Origin: Thermoanaerobaculia bacterium
GTDB lineage: Bacteria; Acidobacteriota; Thermoanaerobaculia; Gp7-AA8
Direction: 5' to 3'
Length of the DNA stretch: 64,000 bases
Assembly (NCBI GenBank): GCA_017883205.1
Contig: JADGNZ010000028.1
Span: 1 to 64,000, forward strand
Below are positions 24,786 to 33,574 of the stretch, piece by piece. The position numbers were made by a program, and so were the translations under genes. Every line of letters starts with the position of its first letter. The first letter of the stretch is position 1. Below the pieces are notes generated by a model. That model was given only the letters and a program-made list of their open reading frames with translations. It had not been told where the DNA came from and searched no databases.

Positions 24786-27218
24786 TTACAGCCATTCGAT
24801 TTTCAGGATCGGATGCAGCTCGATTCCGTTCGCCTGGGACACCCCCGCCTGGCCGTGTACTTTGTCGAAGAATCCCACACCTGTGATCCGTACCGCTGTC
24901 GGTTTGATCCGTGTCTTGAACGCCGGGACTCCGCTGTTCTCGGCGCTCCGGGGCAAAAACGAAGCCGGCATACTCATTCGAGACAGCACCGTCTGGAGCT
25001 CCGGAGAAACGGCGTCGCGCGGCACGAGCGTCCTGCCGAGCGGAACGAAGTCGGCGGGCGACAGCTTGCTGACCAGCTTGTCGTCGATCGCCTGGCGCGC
25101 CGCCTGGATGTTGGTGAACCATGGACAACTTCCAATGAATGCCGCAGCCGGCGTCGGGACTTCGGCGATCATCGTCTCGCCGCTCGGGCCCTGGATGACC
25201 AGGTGATAGTCACCGTCCGCTTCCAGCTTCAGTACCGTGACCGTTCCTTCGATTCTCCAGATCGTGGTTTCAACGGGCTGCGCCCGCTTCCGCAGGAATC
25301 CGGGAGGGTCCTGCGAGACATTCGACATACCCGGCAGTCGTGGCGCGGTGATCAGTTCCTCGACTGTCGTCGCCACGATCCCTGGTCCCAGGCTCTTCCC
25401 GGCGATGATGTTCTTGCCGACCAGCGCCACATCGTCATCCTGCCCCGTCTTGACCGGCCATCGCTCTTTGCCGGGAGCGGTCACCAGCTCCGGAGCAGGT
25501 AGCTGGAACAGTGCCGGAGCCACGGCAGCTGGCGCGCTAACGATGCCCGCCGCCACTTTGATCTGCAACGCTGTCTGCGCATCGACCGTGGGCAACGTAT
25601 TGACGTCCGTGATTGGCCCACCGGCGTTCAAAACAGACCCACCTGACGACGGTTCACCGCCGGTAGTGCTGCCGCCTCCCCCAGTGGTACCTCCGGCGCT
25701 CGTGCCTCCATCCGTGATGTCTCCTGCTCCGGGCAAGCCTGGGGTGCCCGGCACGGGCACGTCTTTCGCGCGACCGAACACGACGAAGCGCGGCGTGGCG
25801 TCGTTGATCCCGTCGATATGTCCCATCAGCGTATAACCGGCCGCTACGAAGAGATTGCCGCCCGGGACGGGGCGGACGGTGAGGTAGTCGCCCCACTGGA
25901 ACTTGTTATCCGAATCAGCAAGCGGTCCGCGTGCTCCGGCGGCGGCTTGGAGGTCGCGCCTCGATCCGGTGAGAATACCCACGACGTGCGACGGGAAGAC
26001 CGCGCCGCCGATCATGTATGAAATGCCCACTTCGCCGTGGGGATTAGTGGCCAGGGCTCCATAAGCCGTTGCGGAGTCGCTGTCGAACACATTGATGTTG
26101 TCGATCAACGTCGAGTTATGCGCGGCGATCCTGGCGATCTGCACGAACGGCTTGGCGCGGTGGTTTGACCCGCCATCGACCGACCAGGCGAACCATAGCT
26201 CGCCGCCGGCGATCGTCGCGCCGGTAATGCGAGGGTCGGCGCGATCGAGCCAGCGGCGCCCATCTGGAGTTCGCGACGCATATCCATCGCTGCCGATCCA
26301 GCGCGCTACACCGACCAGGTTGGACGCCGGCGCGGCAGCACTTTCCGGCCACGAAAAAACGCGAAGTGTGCTCGTGTCCTCATGAGCGGCGAAGTAAGCC
26401 GTCGTCCCGCAGTTCTGCGCGACACGGAAGCTCGTGTGCTTCATGGAGACGAATTTCTCGGTGGTGAAGGTCCCCGACTCGATGCTGGCGATCGAGATGC
26501 GGAAGACGGCGCTGCCGACCGAATTGTCGGGCATGAAAAGATTCGTGGTGACGTAGATGTAGTTGGCGCCGACCGCTATGTCCGGAAAGTCCATGAAGGC
26601 TCCCGGCGCGCCGGCGATATCCGTCGTCAGATCGAAGAACTTCCAGTGGCTTTGGTCGGTGCCCACCTTGGCCGTTTTTGCGAAGCCGAGCCGCTGAATG
26701 TTGTTTCCTGTGTCAGGCCCGTACTGGAGGAGCCAGACGAACGTATCGATCTGTGGGATGTAGTGGACGACCTGATCGCAGCAGAACGTCCCCCCATCGC
26801 CCGTTTTCTGTGTGCCGACCGGATCGATGAAACCAAAAGTCCTGCCGCCGTCGAACGACACCGCTGCGTACCAGTTGCCAGTGAAGAACACGACGTTCCC
26901 GTTCATCGCCACGCTCGGTTCGCCAACGTTGCCCGCCGTCTGCCGTTGCCCCGGCTCGGTGAGCGCCGTATTGACGATCAGGCGCAGATCGTCGCCTGTG
27001 GCCTGCGCAGCCGGCGTCATCATCGCGCGAGGGGTCGTGCTGTGAAACTCCCTTTCCGTTCCTTCCCGGACAAAAGGAAGCTCGCGCCGAGGATGGATTC
27101 TCTTCGGCTTGTTGAACTGCGGCGGCATTTTGAGGTGAGGCAGCGTCACCTCGTGCGCTACCGTTCTGGATTTCGATCCCCGTTGGGCTTTGCCTGTCGG
27201 ATCCTGATTATCAGCCAC
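24786..27218 (-). CDS. BNR/sialidase-type propeller protein with C-terminal unknown domain
   Basis: 810 aa, no classical signal peptide. An N-terminal region (~1-60) is basic and Pro-rich with PKRIHPRRELPFV. Residues ~75-480 look like a six-bladed propeller of the BNR/exo-alpha-sialidase sort (AAVSFDGGRTFGF, LWFAWSVDGG). A Gly/Ser/Thr-rich linker (~490-530) follows, then a C-terminal part that includes VETTIWRIEGTVTVLKLEAD...DYHLVIQGPSGETMIAEVP, a small domain I have seen at the end of several bacterial secreted proteins but cannot name. No catalytic claim is made. Its N-terminal motif recurs in the small divergent gene at 27302. Confidence 0.7.
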   Translation of the reverse strand: MADNQDPTGKAQRGSKSRTVAHEVTLPHLKMPPQFNKPKRIHPRRELPFVREGTEREFHSTTPRAMMTPAAQATGDDLRLIVNTALTEPGQRQTAGNVGEPSVAMNGNVVFFTGNWYAAVSFDGGRTFGFIDPVGTQKTGDGGTFCCDQVVHYIPQIDTFVWLLQYGPDTGNNIQRLGFAKTAKVGTDQSHWKFFDLTTDIAGAPGAFMDFPDIAVGANYIYVTTNLFMPDNSVGSAVFRISIASIESGTFTTEKFVSMKHTSFRVAQNCGTTAYFAAHEDTSTLRVFSWPESAAAPASNLVGVARWIGSDGYASRTPDGRRWLDRADPRITGATIAGGELWFAWSVDGGSNHRAKPFVQIARIAAHNSTLIDNINVFDSDSATAYGALATNPHGEVGISYMIGGAVFPSHVVGILTGSRRDLQAAAGARGPLADSDNKFQWGDYLTVRPVPGGNLFVAAGYTLMGHIDGINDATPRFVVFGRAKDVPVPGTPGLPGAGDITDGGTSAGGTTGGGGSTTGGEPSSGGSVLNAGGPITDVNTLPTVDAQTALQIKVAAGIVSAPAAVAPALFQLPAPELVTAPGKERWPVKTGQDDDVALVGKNIIAGKSLGPGIVATTVEELITAPRLPGMSNVSQDPPGFLRKRAQPVETTIWRIEGTVTVLKLEADGDYHLVIQGPSGETMIAEVPTPAAAFIGSCPWFTNIQAARQAIDDKLVSKLSPADFVPLGRTLVPRDAVSPELQTVLSRMSMPASFLPRSAENSGVPAFKTRIKPTAVRITGVGFFDKVHGQAGVSQANGIELHPILKIEWL

Positions 27219-27301
27219 AGTGCGCTCCTTTCATCGCCGCGACGGAGCGTGGCGTGTTTTCTGCTAGAAAAATCCTGCCGTACACTAGGAAGAGGTGTTC
27301 C

Positions 27302-27529
27302 ATGAACCGAAACGATTCGAACGAAGAAGCAAGCTCCCCATCCCGCGGCATCCCGCTCGAACCGGCGGGTGAGCGGTCACTCGATATCGAAGACCTCCCG
27401 CCGCGAAATGAGGGGCCGAGGCAGATCCACCAGCGCCGGCCTCTTCCGATGGTTCCTGATCGTAGGACGGACTTACCCCACTCATTTCCCGATTCATCAG
27501 ACACCAATCCGAAACTGACGGATCCATGA
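27302..27529 (+). CDS. Small hydrophilic protein sharing the IHxRRxLP motif with its divergent neighbour
   Basis: 75 aa; ATG 27302 after AGGAAGAGG. It is Pro/Asp/Glu/Arg-rich, with no hydrophobic segment. Its middle, LPPRNEGPRQIHQRRPLPMV, aligns with MPPQFNKPKRIHPRRELPFV near the N-terminus of the divergent 810-aa protein. That shared block across different genes supports it being translated. The motif might be an export, anchoring or processing signal, or mark a common partner. The opposite-strand frame (27285-27527) is less likely. Confidence 0.55.
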   Translation: MNRNDSNEEASSPSRGIPLEPAGERSLDIEDLPPRNEGPRQIHQRRPLPMVPDRRTDLPHSFPDSSDTNPKLTDP

Positions 27530-27543
27530 CGTTTCCTCGTTAA

Positions 27544-27574
27544 GGGAGTGTTGCGTGGACGGTTTTCCCTACCC
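27544..27574 (-). promoter_or_regulatory. Bipartite motif GGGTAGGGAA-N15-ACTCCC
   Basis: On the minus strand GGGTAGGGAA (27574-27565), 15 nt, ACTCCC (27549-27544). It lies ~330 bp upstream of the 810-aa gene and downstream of the small plus-strand gene, so its target is unclear. Confidence 0.35.
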
Positions 27575-27750
27575 CCAGATTCGCGATACTCCCGCTGTGT
27601 GGTTCAGGCCGCAGGTAAATCGAGCTTCACGCGCCAGTAAAGACTCCCCCAACGAGTGCTTGATCCCTCCCACCCGAAGCGAATTCAGCAATTGACGCGG
27701 CGAGCTGGCGAAGGGTAGGGTGTCGGAACTTCGTCTGGAGAGGTCCTTTC

Positions 27751-28830
27751 ATGAAAAACAGGTGCGCCGCGGCGCTGGTTCTCGCATTGTCTCTGTTCGT
27801 CGTCCCCGTGCTGACTGCTCAGGACAAGTCCGCTAGCGGAGAGAAGCCCGCAACAACTGCAACGACCACCACGACACCGACGACAGTACCGGCGACGACA
27901 TCGACTGCATCAGAGCAGAAAGCGCCCGGCGAAAAGGCTGCGGCCGACAAGGAGCCGGTCCGTGTCGAGGTTGGCACCTACGTCAACCAGATCCTCGCGC
28001 TCGACCTCAAAGGGAACCAGTTCACGGCCGATTTCTACATCTGGTTTCGCTGGAAGGGCGACGCCAAAGTGTTCGACACGTTCGACCTGGCCAACGGGCG
28101 GATCACGTCGCGCACCGGCATCGTGAAGAAGGATCTCGATGGCGGCGTGCATTACGCGTCCGCACGCATCCTCGCCACGATCACGAAGTTCTGGGACTTG
28201 CGGCGTTACCCGCTCGACGATCATCAATTGACGATCGAGATCGAGGACAACGAGAACGAAGACAACCTGCTCGTTTATGTACCGGACAAGCTCAATAGCA
28301 GCGCCAGTCCCACGGTCGAAGTGCCCGGATGGCGCGTCGCCGGAACCTCGGTCTCCGTGACTTCGCACAAGTACGCCACGAACTACGGCGACACGTCGGT
28401 GCCCACGGGGAATGCGTCGTCGTACTCGCGATTCGTGTCGGCGGTGGACATCAAACGGCCGGGACATGTGGGTCGCTTCTTCAAGGTTTTCTTCACGTTG
28501 TTCATCGCGACGATCATCTCGTGGCTCGCGTTCTGGGTGCGGGCAAAAGAGACGGGTCCGCGCATCAGCTTGTGCGTCGGCTCCCTGTTCGCGGCGGCTG
28601 CGGCAACGTTCGCCATCAACAACATGCTGCCCGATACCAACTCGACCACGATGTCGGACCGCCTGGTCGTCGTAAGCCTGAGCTGCATTTTCATCGCAAC
28701 GTTGCAGACGATCGTAGCGATCAACCTCAGCTACGCGGGCAAAGAAAACGCGCAGCGGCTGCTCGATCGCGTTTGCGCGTGGCTGTTCCCGCTGCTCTAC
28801 ATTGTGTTGCTGCTGACGTATGTGATTTAG
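27751..28830 (+). CDS. Pentameric ligand-gated ion channel homologue
   Basis: 359 aa. A signal peptide (~1-23) and a Thr/Ala/Pro-rich linker (~28-68) precede an extracellular beta-sandwich (~70-240) with the family's YPLDDHQLTIEIED loop (~153-166), and then four membrane helices: M1 ~243-263, M2 ~272-292 (ISLCVGSLFAAAAATFAINN), M3 ~304-326, M4 ~341-359. This is the Cys-loop/pLGIC layout, lacking the Cys-loop disulfide, as in the prokaryotic GLIC and ELIC. It should assemble as a pentamer in the inner membrane and open to a ligand or pH change. Two departures: no clear proline in M1 and a Ser/Ala-rich M2, so ion selectivity cannot be predicted. Confidence 0.85.
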   Translation: MKNRCAAALVLALSLFVVPVLTAQDKSASGEKPATTATTTTTPTTVPATTSTASEQKAPGEKAAADKEPVRVEVGTYVNQILALDLKGNQFTADFYIWFRWKGDAKVFDTFDLANGRITSRTGIVKKDLDGGVHYASARILATITKFWDLRRYPLDDHQLTIEIEDNENEDNLLVYVPDKLNSSASPTVEVPGWRVAGTSVSVTSHKYATNYGDTSVPTGNASSYSRFVSAVDIKRPGHVGRFFKVFFTLFIATIISWLAFWVRAKETGPRISLCVGSLFAAAAATFAINNMLPDTNSTTMSDRLVVVSLSCIFIATLQTIVAINLSYAGKENAQRLLDRVCAWLFPLLYIVLLLTYVI

Positions 28831-28841
28831 CTGAAGAATGA

Positions 28842-28904
28842 ACCACAGAGACATTGAGTACGCAGAGTTGAACCCGCACTCTGCGACCTCTGCGTCTCCG
28901 TGGT
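28842..28904. repeat. CCACAGAGAC palindromic element
   Basis: ACCACAGAGAC...CGCAGAG on the left and CTCTGCG...GTCTCCGTGGT on the right, between convergent genes; probable bidirectional terminator. Confidence 0.75.
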
Positions 28905-28916
28905 GAGAAGCGGTCG

Positions 28917-29465
28917 CTAGGTCGCCTGTGCCACAGTGGGTACCGACGCCGGAATCCGCCTGCGCAGAATCGCCGCTGAAACCAGCGTCATGATCAGGCC
29001 GACGGGGAATGGCTCGATGAAGGTCATGGCGGCGTTGAGCAGCGGGTTGTCCAACATCGCCTTCATCTTCACCATCTCGACCTTCTTCGCGGCGATGTCG
29101 GCGTCGGTGGCGCCTTTCTCGCGCATTGTGCTGATGACGTGGGCAGCGTACTTGTCGGCGAAGTTCGGCATGAACTTGAAGTAGATGACCTCCCATGACG
29201 CCACATAGAAGACGCACGAGATCAGCGTGATGAGGATGCCGACGCTGAAGGCGCGGCCGAAGGTGATCGTGCCGCCGGCGTTCTCGCGGTACGAGCGGAT
29301 GCCGAAGAAAACCAGCAGGAGCGACAGGAAGATCGCGGTGTAGCCGATGATCTCGCCGTTGTCGAAGGTGACCTTACCGCTGTGGAGGAGTGGGAGGGTG
29401 AGAAACATCAAGGCCGAGGAGATGACGCCGGAGATGAGACCGAAGATGATGACGATTCTTTTCAT
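28917..29465 (-). CDS. DUF4199-like membrane protein
   Basis: 182 aa. Four hydrophobic segments (~5-25, ~40-60, ~73-95, ~150-172), with GYTAIFLSLLLVFFGIRSYR and NAGGTITFGRAFSVG, the pattern of DUF4199 proteins common in Bacteroidetes and Acidobacteria. Role unknown. Downstream of the LuxR-type gene at 29556, same strand, 90 bp apart; the regulator may control it or act on the same membrane. Confidence 0.7.
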   Translation of the reverse strand: MKRIVIIFGLISGVISSALMFLTLPLLHSGKVTFDNGEIIGYTAIFLSLLLVFFGIRSYRENAGGTITFGRAFSVGILITLISCVFYVASWEVIYFKFMPNFADKYAAHVISTMREKGATDADIAAKKVEMVKMKAMLDNPLLNAAMTFIEPFPVGLIMTLVSAAILRRRIPASVPTVAQAT

Positions 29466-29555
29466 GTGAGTTTCCTTTCGCGGCGCAAGGTACGGCCGGG
29501 CGAGGCATCGCGGAGTCGCCCGTTCAGGTGATTTTCGGGTAAACGAAAGTATGAA

Positions 29556-30008
29556 TCAGGGGATCAGGCCGAATTCTTTGCCTTTCTGCACCGCCTGGAC
29601 GCGGCGATTGACCTGCATCTTCTCGAACAGGCGCGACGAATGCGTCTTCACCGTGTTCTCGGAGACGAAAAGCTTCTCGCCTATCTCGCGGTTGCTCAGC
29701 CCCTGGGCGATGTGAGCGAGGATCTCGTGCTCGCGCGGGGTGAGGCCGATCTCTTTCAGCCTCTCGGCGTTGAGGACGAACGGTCCGTCCGTGCGCACCG
29801 GCACCGGCACTTCCCGGATGACCACGACCTGCTTGGCGCGCGTCCATCGCAGGCCGAAGTAGATGCCGAGGGCCGTGAAGATGAGGGCGACGAGCCCGCC
29901 GTAGATCTCGGACGGATACTCATTGACGAAGTGCTTGTACTCGATGACCTTCAGCAGCGCAATGAGGACGCCGCCAACGGCTCCGTAGAGCGCGACTCGT
30001 CTGATCAT
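29556..30008 (-). CDS. Membrane-anchored LuxR-family transcriptional regulator
   Basis: 150 aa. Two hydrophobic segments at ~5-22 and ~38-56 are followed by a LuxR-type helix-turn-helix (LTPREHEILAHIAQGLSNREIGEKLFVSENTVKTHSSRLFEKM, ~89-131). There is no receiver domain, so a membrane event rather than phosphorylation probably triggers it. This membrane-HTH form is familiar from Bacteroidetes/Acidobacteria-type genomes. It lies directly upstream of the DUF4199 gene. Confidence 0.85.
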   Translation of the reverse strand: MIRRVALYGAVGGVLIALLKVIEYKHFVNEYPSEIYGGLVALIFTALGIYFGLRWTRAKQVVVIREVPVPVRTDGPFVLNAERLKEIGLTPREHEILAHIAQGLSNREIGEKLFVSENTVKTHSSRLFEKMQVNRRVQAVQKGKEFGLIP

Positions 30009-30065
30009 GGATGAGGAGAAGTGTACAAGCGTCGCGCCGCCATGAGCGATCGTCTTAACCCCTGA

Positions 30066-30614
30066 TCACCCAAAATCCTCGAACGCCATCTCCCGGAGGA
30101 TTCCCCGGCACATCTCCCGCCGTGCCTCGTATCGCACCGCCAGCCATTTCCGTCCCGCCTCCGGCATCCACTCCGGCACGATCGCATCGGCCAGCGCATC
30201 GCGGACGACGTCCATCACGGAGCTACCCTCGCGCCGCGCGCGCGAGAGCCGTTCCGCAAGTCCGCGCACGCCGGCGGAATCGATCACGATCGCGGCAGCA
30301 AGAGCACGCTCGCCATCGCTCGACGGAGCATCAAGCCTGCGGATCGACCCGGCGAGAGCGCGAAGCTCATCATCGGAAAGGCCGGTCACCAGCACCGCAC
30401 GCGAGCGATTGCCGATCTTCTCGATCCATTTGCCCAAGCCGTGAAACAACAGCAGCAGTTCGAACGCATGGGTTTCGTTTGATGACGGCGTGTAGAGCCG
30501 CCGCGCGATGGCCGCGACGCGCTCGATCTCGTCGAAGCGCGACACACCATCGAGATCCTGATAGAGCGGCTGTAGAAATGCGACGAGCCGCTTTCGCAGC
30601 GCCTCGTCGATCAT
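30066..30614 (-). CDS. HD-like hydrolase-fold protein with altered HD motif
   Basis: 182 aa, helical. FELLLLFHGLGKWIEKIG resembles the H-D pair of HD phosphohydrolases but reads H-G-L-G-K, so the metal-binding Asp is missing; the enzyme may be inactive or use another residue. No membrane segment. Its start overlaps the stop of the RNA methyltransferase gene upstream (ATGA at 30611-30614), so the two are translationally coupled and may work on the same RNA or signalling pathway. Confidence 0.55.
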   Translation of the reverse strand: MIDEALRKRLVAFLQPLYQDLDGVSRFDEIERVAAIARRLYTPSSNETHAFELLLLFHGLGKWIEKIGNRSRAVLVTGLSDDELRALAGSIRRLDAPSSDGERALAAAIVIDSAGVRGLAERLSRARREGSSVMDVVRDALADAIVPEWMPEAGRKWLAVRYEARREMCRGILREMAFEDFG

Positions 30615-31918
30615 CGCCGGTCCGACGCTTTCACGAGGAGCCAGAGTCCGACCTGCAGTCCGCCGCTCTCCACGCGCCGCTCTTCGCGCACGGCAAGCTG
30701 CGGCGTGCGCCGGAGAAGTGCGATCAGCGTCTTGGTGTGTGCGGTGTAGAGCAGCGCGCGTCCACCCGGCGCGAGCGTGCGCCCGATGTTGCCGACGACG
30801 CGGCGGTAGAGTCCATCGAGATTGCGATCCTCGGTGCGGTTACCGAACGGGAGATTGGCGAGCACTTCATCGCAGCGCCCGGGCCACGCGGCCGAGTCGC
30901 CGCCATCCGCCTGCCGTATCGCAATCCGCGAAGCCAGCTTTGCGGCGATGACATTGCCGGTGGCCGCGCGGATCGCCGTCGGACTGATGTCGATCCCTGA
31001 AAGGATCACATCGGAATCGAGCAGCGCCCGCTCGATCAACAGCGTCCCGCTCCCGCAGGTCGGATCGACGACGACGTGCGACGCCTTGCCGCGAACGAGC
31101 CGCGCCAGGCACGCACCGACGACAGGGTTGATCGAAGCGCCGACGTCGGCGAGCCGGTAAGCAAAGCGCTCGTCGGGCTCGAATGTCGGCACGAACCAGA
31201 TGCGCGTGGCGTCCGCATCGGCTTCCACGCGAAGCATCGCCGCGTAGTTCGACGGCGAGTCGATTAGACCGAGCGGCGCGAAGGTCTCGCGCGCCAATCG
31301 CAGCACGTCGCTGAACTGCTGCCTCGTGACGCGCACGTTCTCTAATGAGAATCGATAGGGGAGTGCATCCGACTCGCTGCGGATCCATTCGCGCCACGGT
31401 ACACGCGCCTTGGCGATCGTTTCGGAAAACGCCCCCGGCGCCCCCTCGGCGATCAGAAAGCGCACGTCGTACGCGCAGCGAAGCGCATTGCGAAGTCCCG
31501 GCAACGGAGCGCGCAGCGCGATCACTCCTCGCCGCACCAGGGTGGCCTCAATCTGTCGTTCCGCCGCCTCGGCGATGGCAACGTCTTCGAGTCCGAACGG
31601 AACGCTGGCGAACAGACGCTCGACCGTCGCGTCGCTGCGCCATGCGAAGCCGGTCGCTGGCGCGCTCACCCGATCCCGTGCTTTGCGCAACGCCTCCGAC
31701 TCCGCCTCGGAACGCGGCTCGACATCCGCAAGCGCCGCGCGCGCGTCGTCGTCACCGATCTTGCCCAAGGCAAGGATCATCGACGGACGAACCCACAGCA
31801 CTTCCTCGCGCGCCAGCGCCGCGCGCAACGCCGCCACCGCGCCCGGCCCTCCGCGCTTGCCCAACGCGATGGCCGCGATGCGCCGCCCCTGAGGCGATTC
31901 GTCAGTCAGTCCCGGCAT
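30611..31918 (-). CDS. HEAT-repeat/THUMP-type RNA methyltransferase (RlmL/Trm-like)
   Basis: 435 aa from ATG 31918 (MPGLTDESPQG); the frame runs 21 codons further into a palindromic repeat and that start is unlikely. An N-terminal HEAT-like repeat (IAAIALGKRGGPGAVAAL, SMILALGKIGDDDARAAL, ~12-65) is followed by a THUMP-like/linker region and a Rossmann methyltransferase: DPTCGSGTLLIERAL (SAM loop), GIDISPTAI, and the catalytic NLPFG (an N/D-PP-F/Y variant), as in rRNA/tRNA guanosine N2-methyltransferases. The HEAT fusion is unusual. Coupled to the HD-like gene. Confidence 0.8.
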   Translation of the reverse strand: MPGLTDESPQGRRIAAIALGKRGGPGAVAALRAALAREEVLWVRPSMILALGKIGDDDARAALADVEPRSEAESEALRKARDRVSAPATGFAWRSDATVERLFASVPFGLEDVAIAEAAERQIEATLVRRGVIALRAPLPGLRNALRCAYDVRFLIAEGAPGAFSETIAKARVPWREWIRSESDALPYRFSLENVRVTRQQFSDVLRLARETFAPLGLIDSPSNYAAMLRVEADADATRIWFVPTFEPDERFAYRLADVGASINPVVGACLARLVRGKASHVVVDPTCGSGTLLIERALLDSDVILSGIDISPTAIRAATGNVIAAKLASRIAIRQADGGDSAAWPGRCDEVLANLPFGNRTEDRNLDGLYRRVVGNIGRTLAPGGRALLYTAHTKTLIALLRRTPQLAVREERRVESGGLQVGLWLLVKASDRR

Positions 31919-31951
31919 CGCCGCGCAGTGTAGTTTGCCGGGCCGTTTTTC

Positions 31952-32029
31952 GTCACGCGAAGCCGCCAAGTCGCGAAGCATCCAGAGTCATGCTGAAGGC
32001 CCCTTCGCCCCTTCGCGTCTTCGCGTGAT
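31952..32029. repeat. TCACGCGAAG palindromic element
   Basis: GTCACGCGAAG...CGCGAAG on the left answers CTTCGCG...CTTCGCGTGAT on the right, between divergent genes. Same repeat class as 16404-16477. Confidence 0.75.
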
Positions 32030-32041
32030 AAGACTGTCCCC

Positions 32042-33466
32042 GTGACTGAATTCGATGCCGTTGTTGTCGGCTCCGGACCGAACGGGCTCTCGGCCGCGAT
32101 CGTGCTGGCGCGCGCGGGGCTCTCCGTCCTCGTGCTCGAGGCTCACGAAAGCATCGGAGGCGGCACGCGCACCGAGGAGCTGACGCTGCCGGGGTTTCGC
32201 CACGATGTCTGCTCGGCGATTCATCCGATGGCGCTCGTCTCGCCGTTCTTTCGGACGCTGCCGCTGAAAGATCATGGGCTGGAGTGGCGCGACTCTCCCT
32301 ACGCGATCGCGCATCCGCTCGACGACGGATCGGCTGCGGTGATGGAGCTGTCGATTGAAAAGACCGCGGCCACGCTTGGCGACGATGGCGATTCGTATCG
32401 GCGGCTCATGGCACCGCTCGCTGACAACGCCGAGGAGCTCTTCGCAGAGATTCTGCGTCCGATGCCGCTCGTGCCGCGGCATCCGCTGCTCATGGCACGC
32501 TTCGGACTGGCCGGACTTCGTTCCGCGCTCGCCATCGCCAAGCGGTTTCGCAGCGACCGCGCTCGAGCTCTTTTCGGCGGATGCGCAGCGCATTCGTTTC
32601 TGCCGCTCGAAGCCGCCGGCTCCGCATCGTTCGGACTCGTCCTGGCGGTGGCCGGTCACGCCCTCGGCTGGCCATGCGCGAAAGGGGGCTCGAACGCCAT
32701 CACCGATGCGCTCTCCAGCTACCTCCGCTCCCTCGGCGGCGCGATCCGGACATCGTCGCCGGTACGCACGATGAGCGACCTTCCGAAGTCGCGCGTGGTT
32801 CTCTTCGATGTCACACCGCGCCAGCTCGCTGCGATCGCCGGCGATGACCTGCCGCCGTCGTACGCAAGACGTCTGCGCCGTTTTCGCTACGGCCCCGGCG
32901 TCTTCAAAGTGGACTGGGCGCTCGACGGGCCGATCCCGTGGCGCGCCGAGGAGTGCGGACGAGCGGCGACGGTGCATGTAGGCGGGACGATCGAGGAGAT
33001 CGCCGTTCACGAGCGCACGATCTGGCAGGGACGCAGCACCAGCCGGCCGTTCGTTCTCGTCGCGCAGCAGAGCCTATTCGACGACACGCGCGCCCCGGAG
33101 GGGAAGCACACCGGATGGGCTTATTGCCACGTGCCTCATGGCTCGACCGAAGACATGACCGAGGCGATCGAGACACAGATCGAACGATTTGCTCCCGGAT
33201 TTCGCGAACGGATACTGGCCCGTCACACGATGAACACGGCCGCCTTCGAGTCGTACAACGCCAACCTCGTCGGCGGCGACATCTCCGGCGGCGCGAACAA
33301 CCTCATGCAGATTCTGGCGCGGCCGTTTCCGCGGCGCGATCCGTACACCACGCCGAACAAGCGAATCTACCTCGCCTCGAGCTCGACCCCGCCGGGCGGG
33401 GGAGTGCACGGCATGTGCGGCTACTGGGCCGCGCGCTCGGTGCTGCGCCACGCGTTCGGCAGATGA
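32042..33466 (+). CDS. Phytoene-desaturase-type FAD-dependent oxidoreductase
   Basis: 474 aa with a GTG start at 32042. The N-terminal dinucleotide motif is VVVGSGPNGLSAAIVLARAG, followed by LVLEAHESIGGGTRTEE, the GR/GG extension of the carotenoid desaturase/amine oxidase group. It ends with a C-terminal FAD-binding stretch (IYLASSSTPPGGGVHGMCG). Members act on carotenoids, retinol or other hydrophobic polyenes; no carotenoid genes are nearby, so the substrate is unknown. Confidence 0.85.
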   Translation: MTEFDAVVVGSGPNGLSAAIVLARAGLSVLVLEAHESIGGGTRTEELTLPGFRHDVCSAIHPMALVSPFFRTLPLKDHGLEWRDSPYAIAHPLDDGSAAVMELSIEKTAATLGDDGDSYRRLMAPLADNAEELFAEILRPMPLVPRHPLLMARFGLAGLRSALAIAKRFRSDRARALFGGCAAHSFLPLEAAGSASFGLVLAVAGHALGWPCAKGGSNAITDALSSYLRSLGGAIRTSSPVRTMSDLPKSRVVLFDVTPRQLAAIAGDDLPPSYARRLRRFRYGPGVFKVDWALDGPIPWRAEECGRAATVHVGGTIEEIAVHERTIWQGRSTSRPFVLVAQQSLFDDTRAPEGKHTGWAYCHVPHGSTEDMTEAIETQIERFAPGFRERILARHTMNTAAFESYNANLVGGDISGGANNLMQILARPFPRRDPYTTPNKRIYLASSSTPPGGGVHGMCGYWAARSVLRHAFGR

Positions 33467-33574
33467 AGCGGTAGCGAAGACCCGACGACGTAGCGCCGGC
33501 GGCCCGCCGGCTGGACCGCCGCCGGCCCGGCGGCGACCCACCAACCCGAACTTCCCTCCCATATCCTTACCCCC

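Noticed and set aside
27285-27527. Minus-strand 80-codon ORF after the bipartite motif
   Set aside because: Overlaps the plus-strand 75-aa gene, which shares a motif with its neighbour and is more credible.
27910-29217. Minus-strand 435-codon ORF
   Set aside because: Antisense to the ion-channel gene; Arg/His-rich and without domain.
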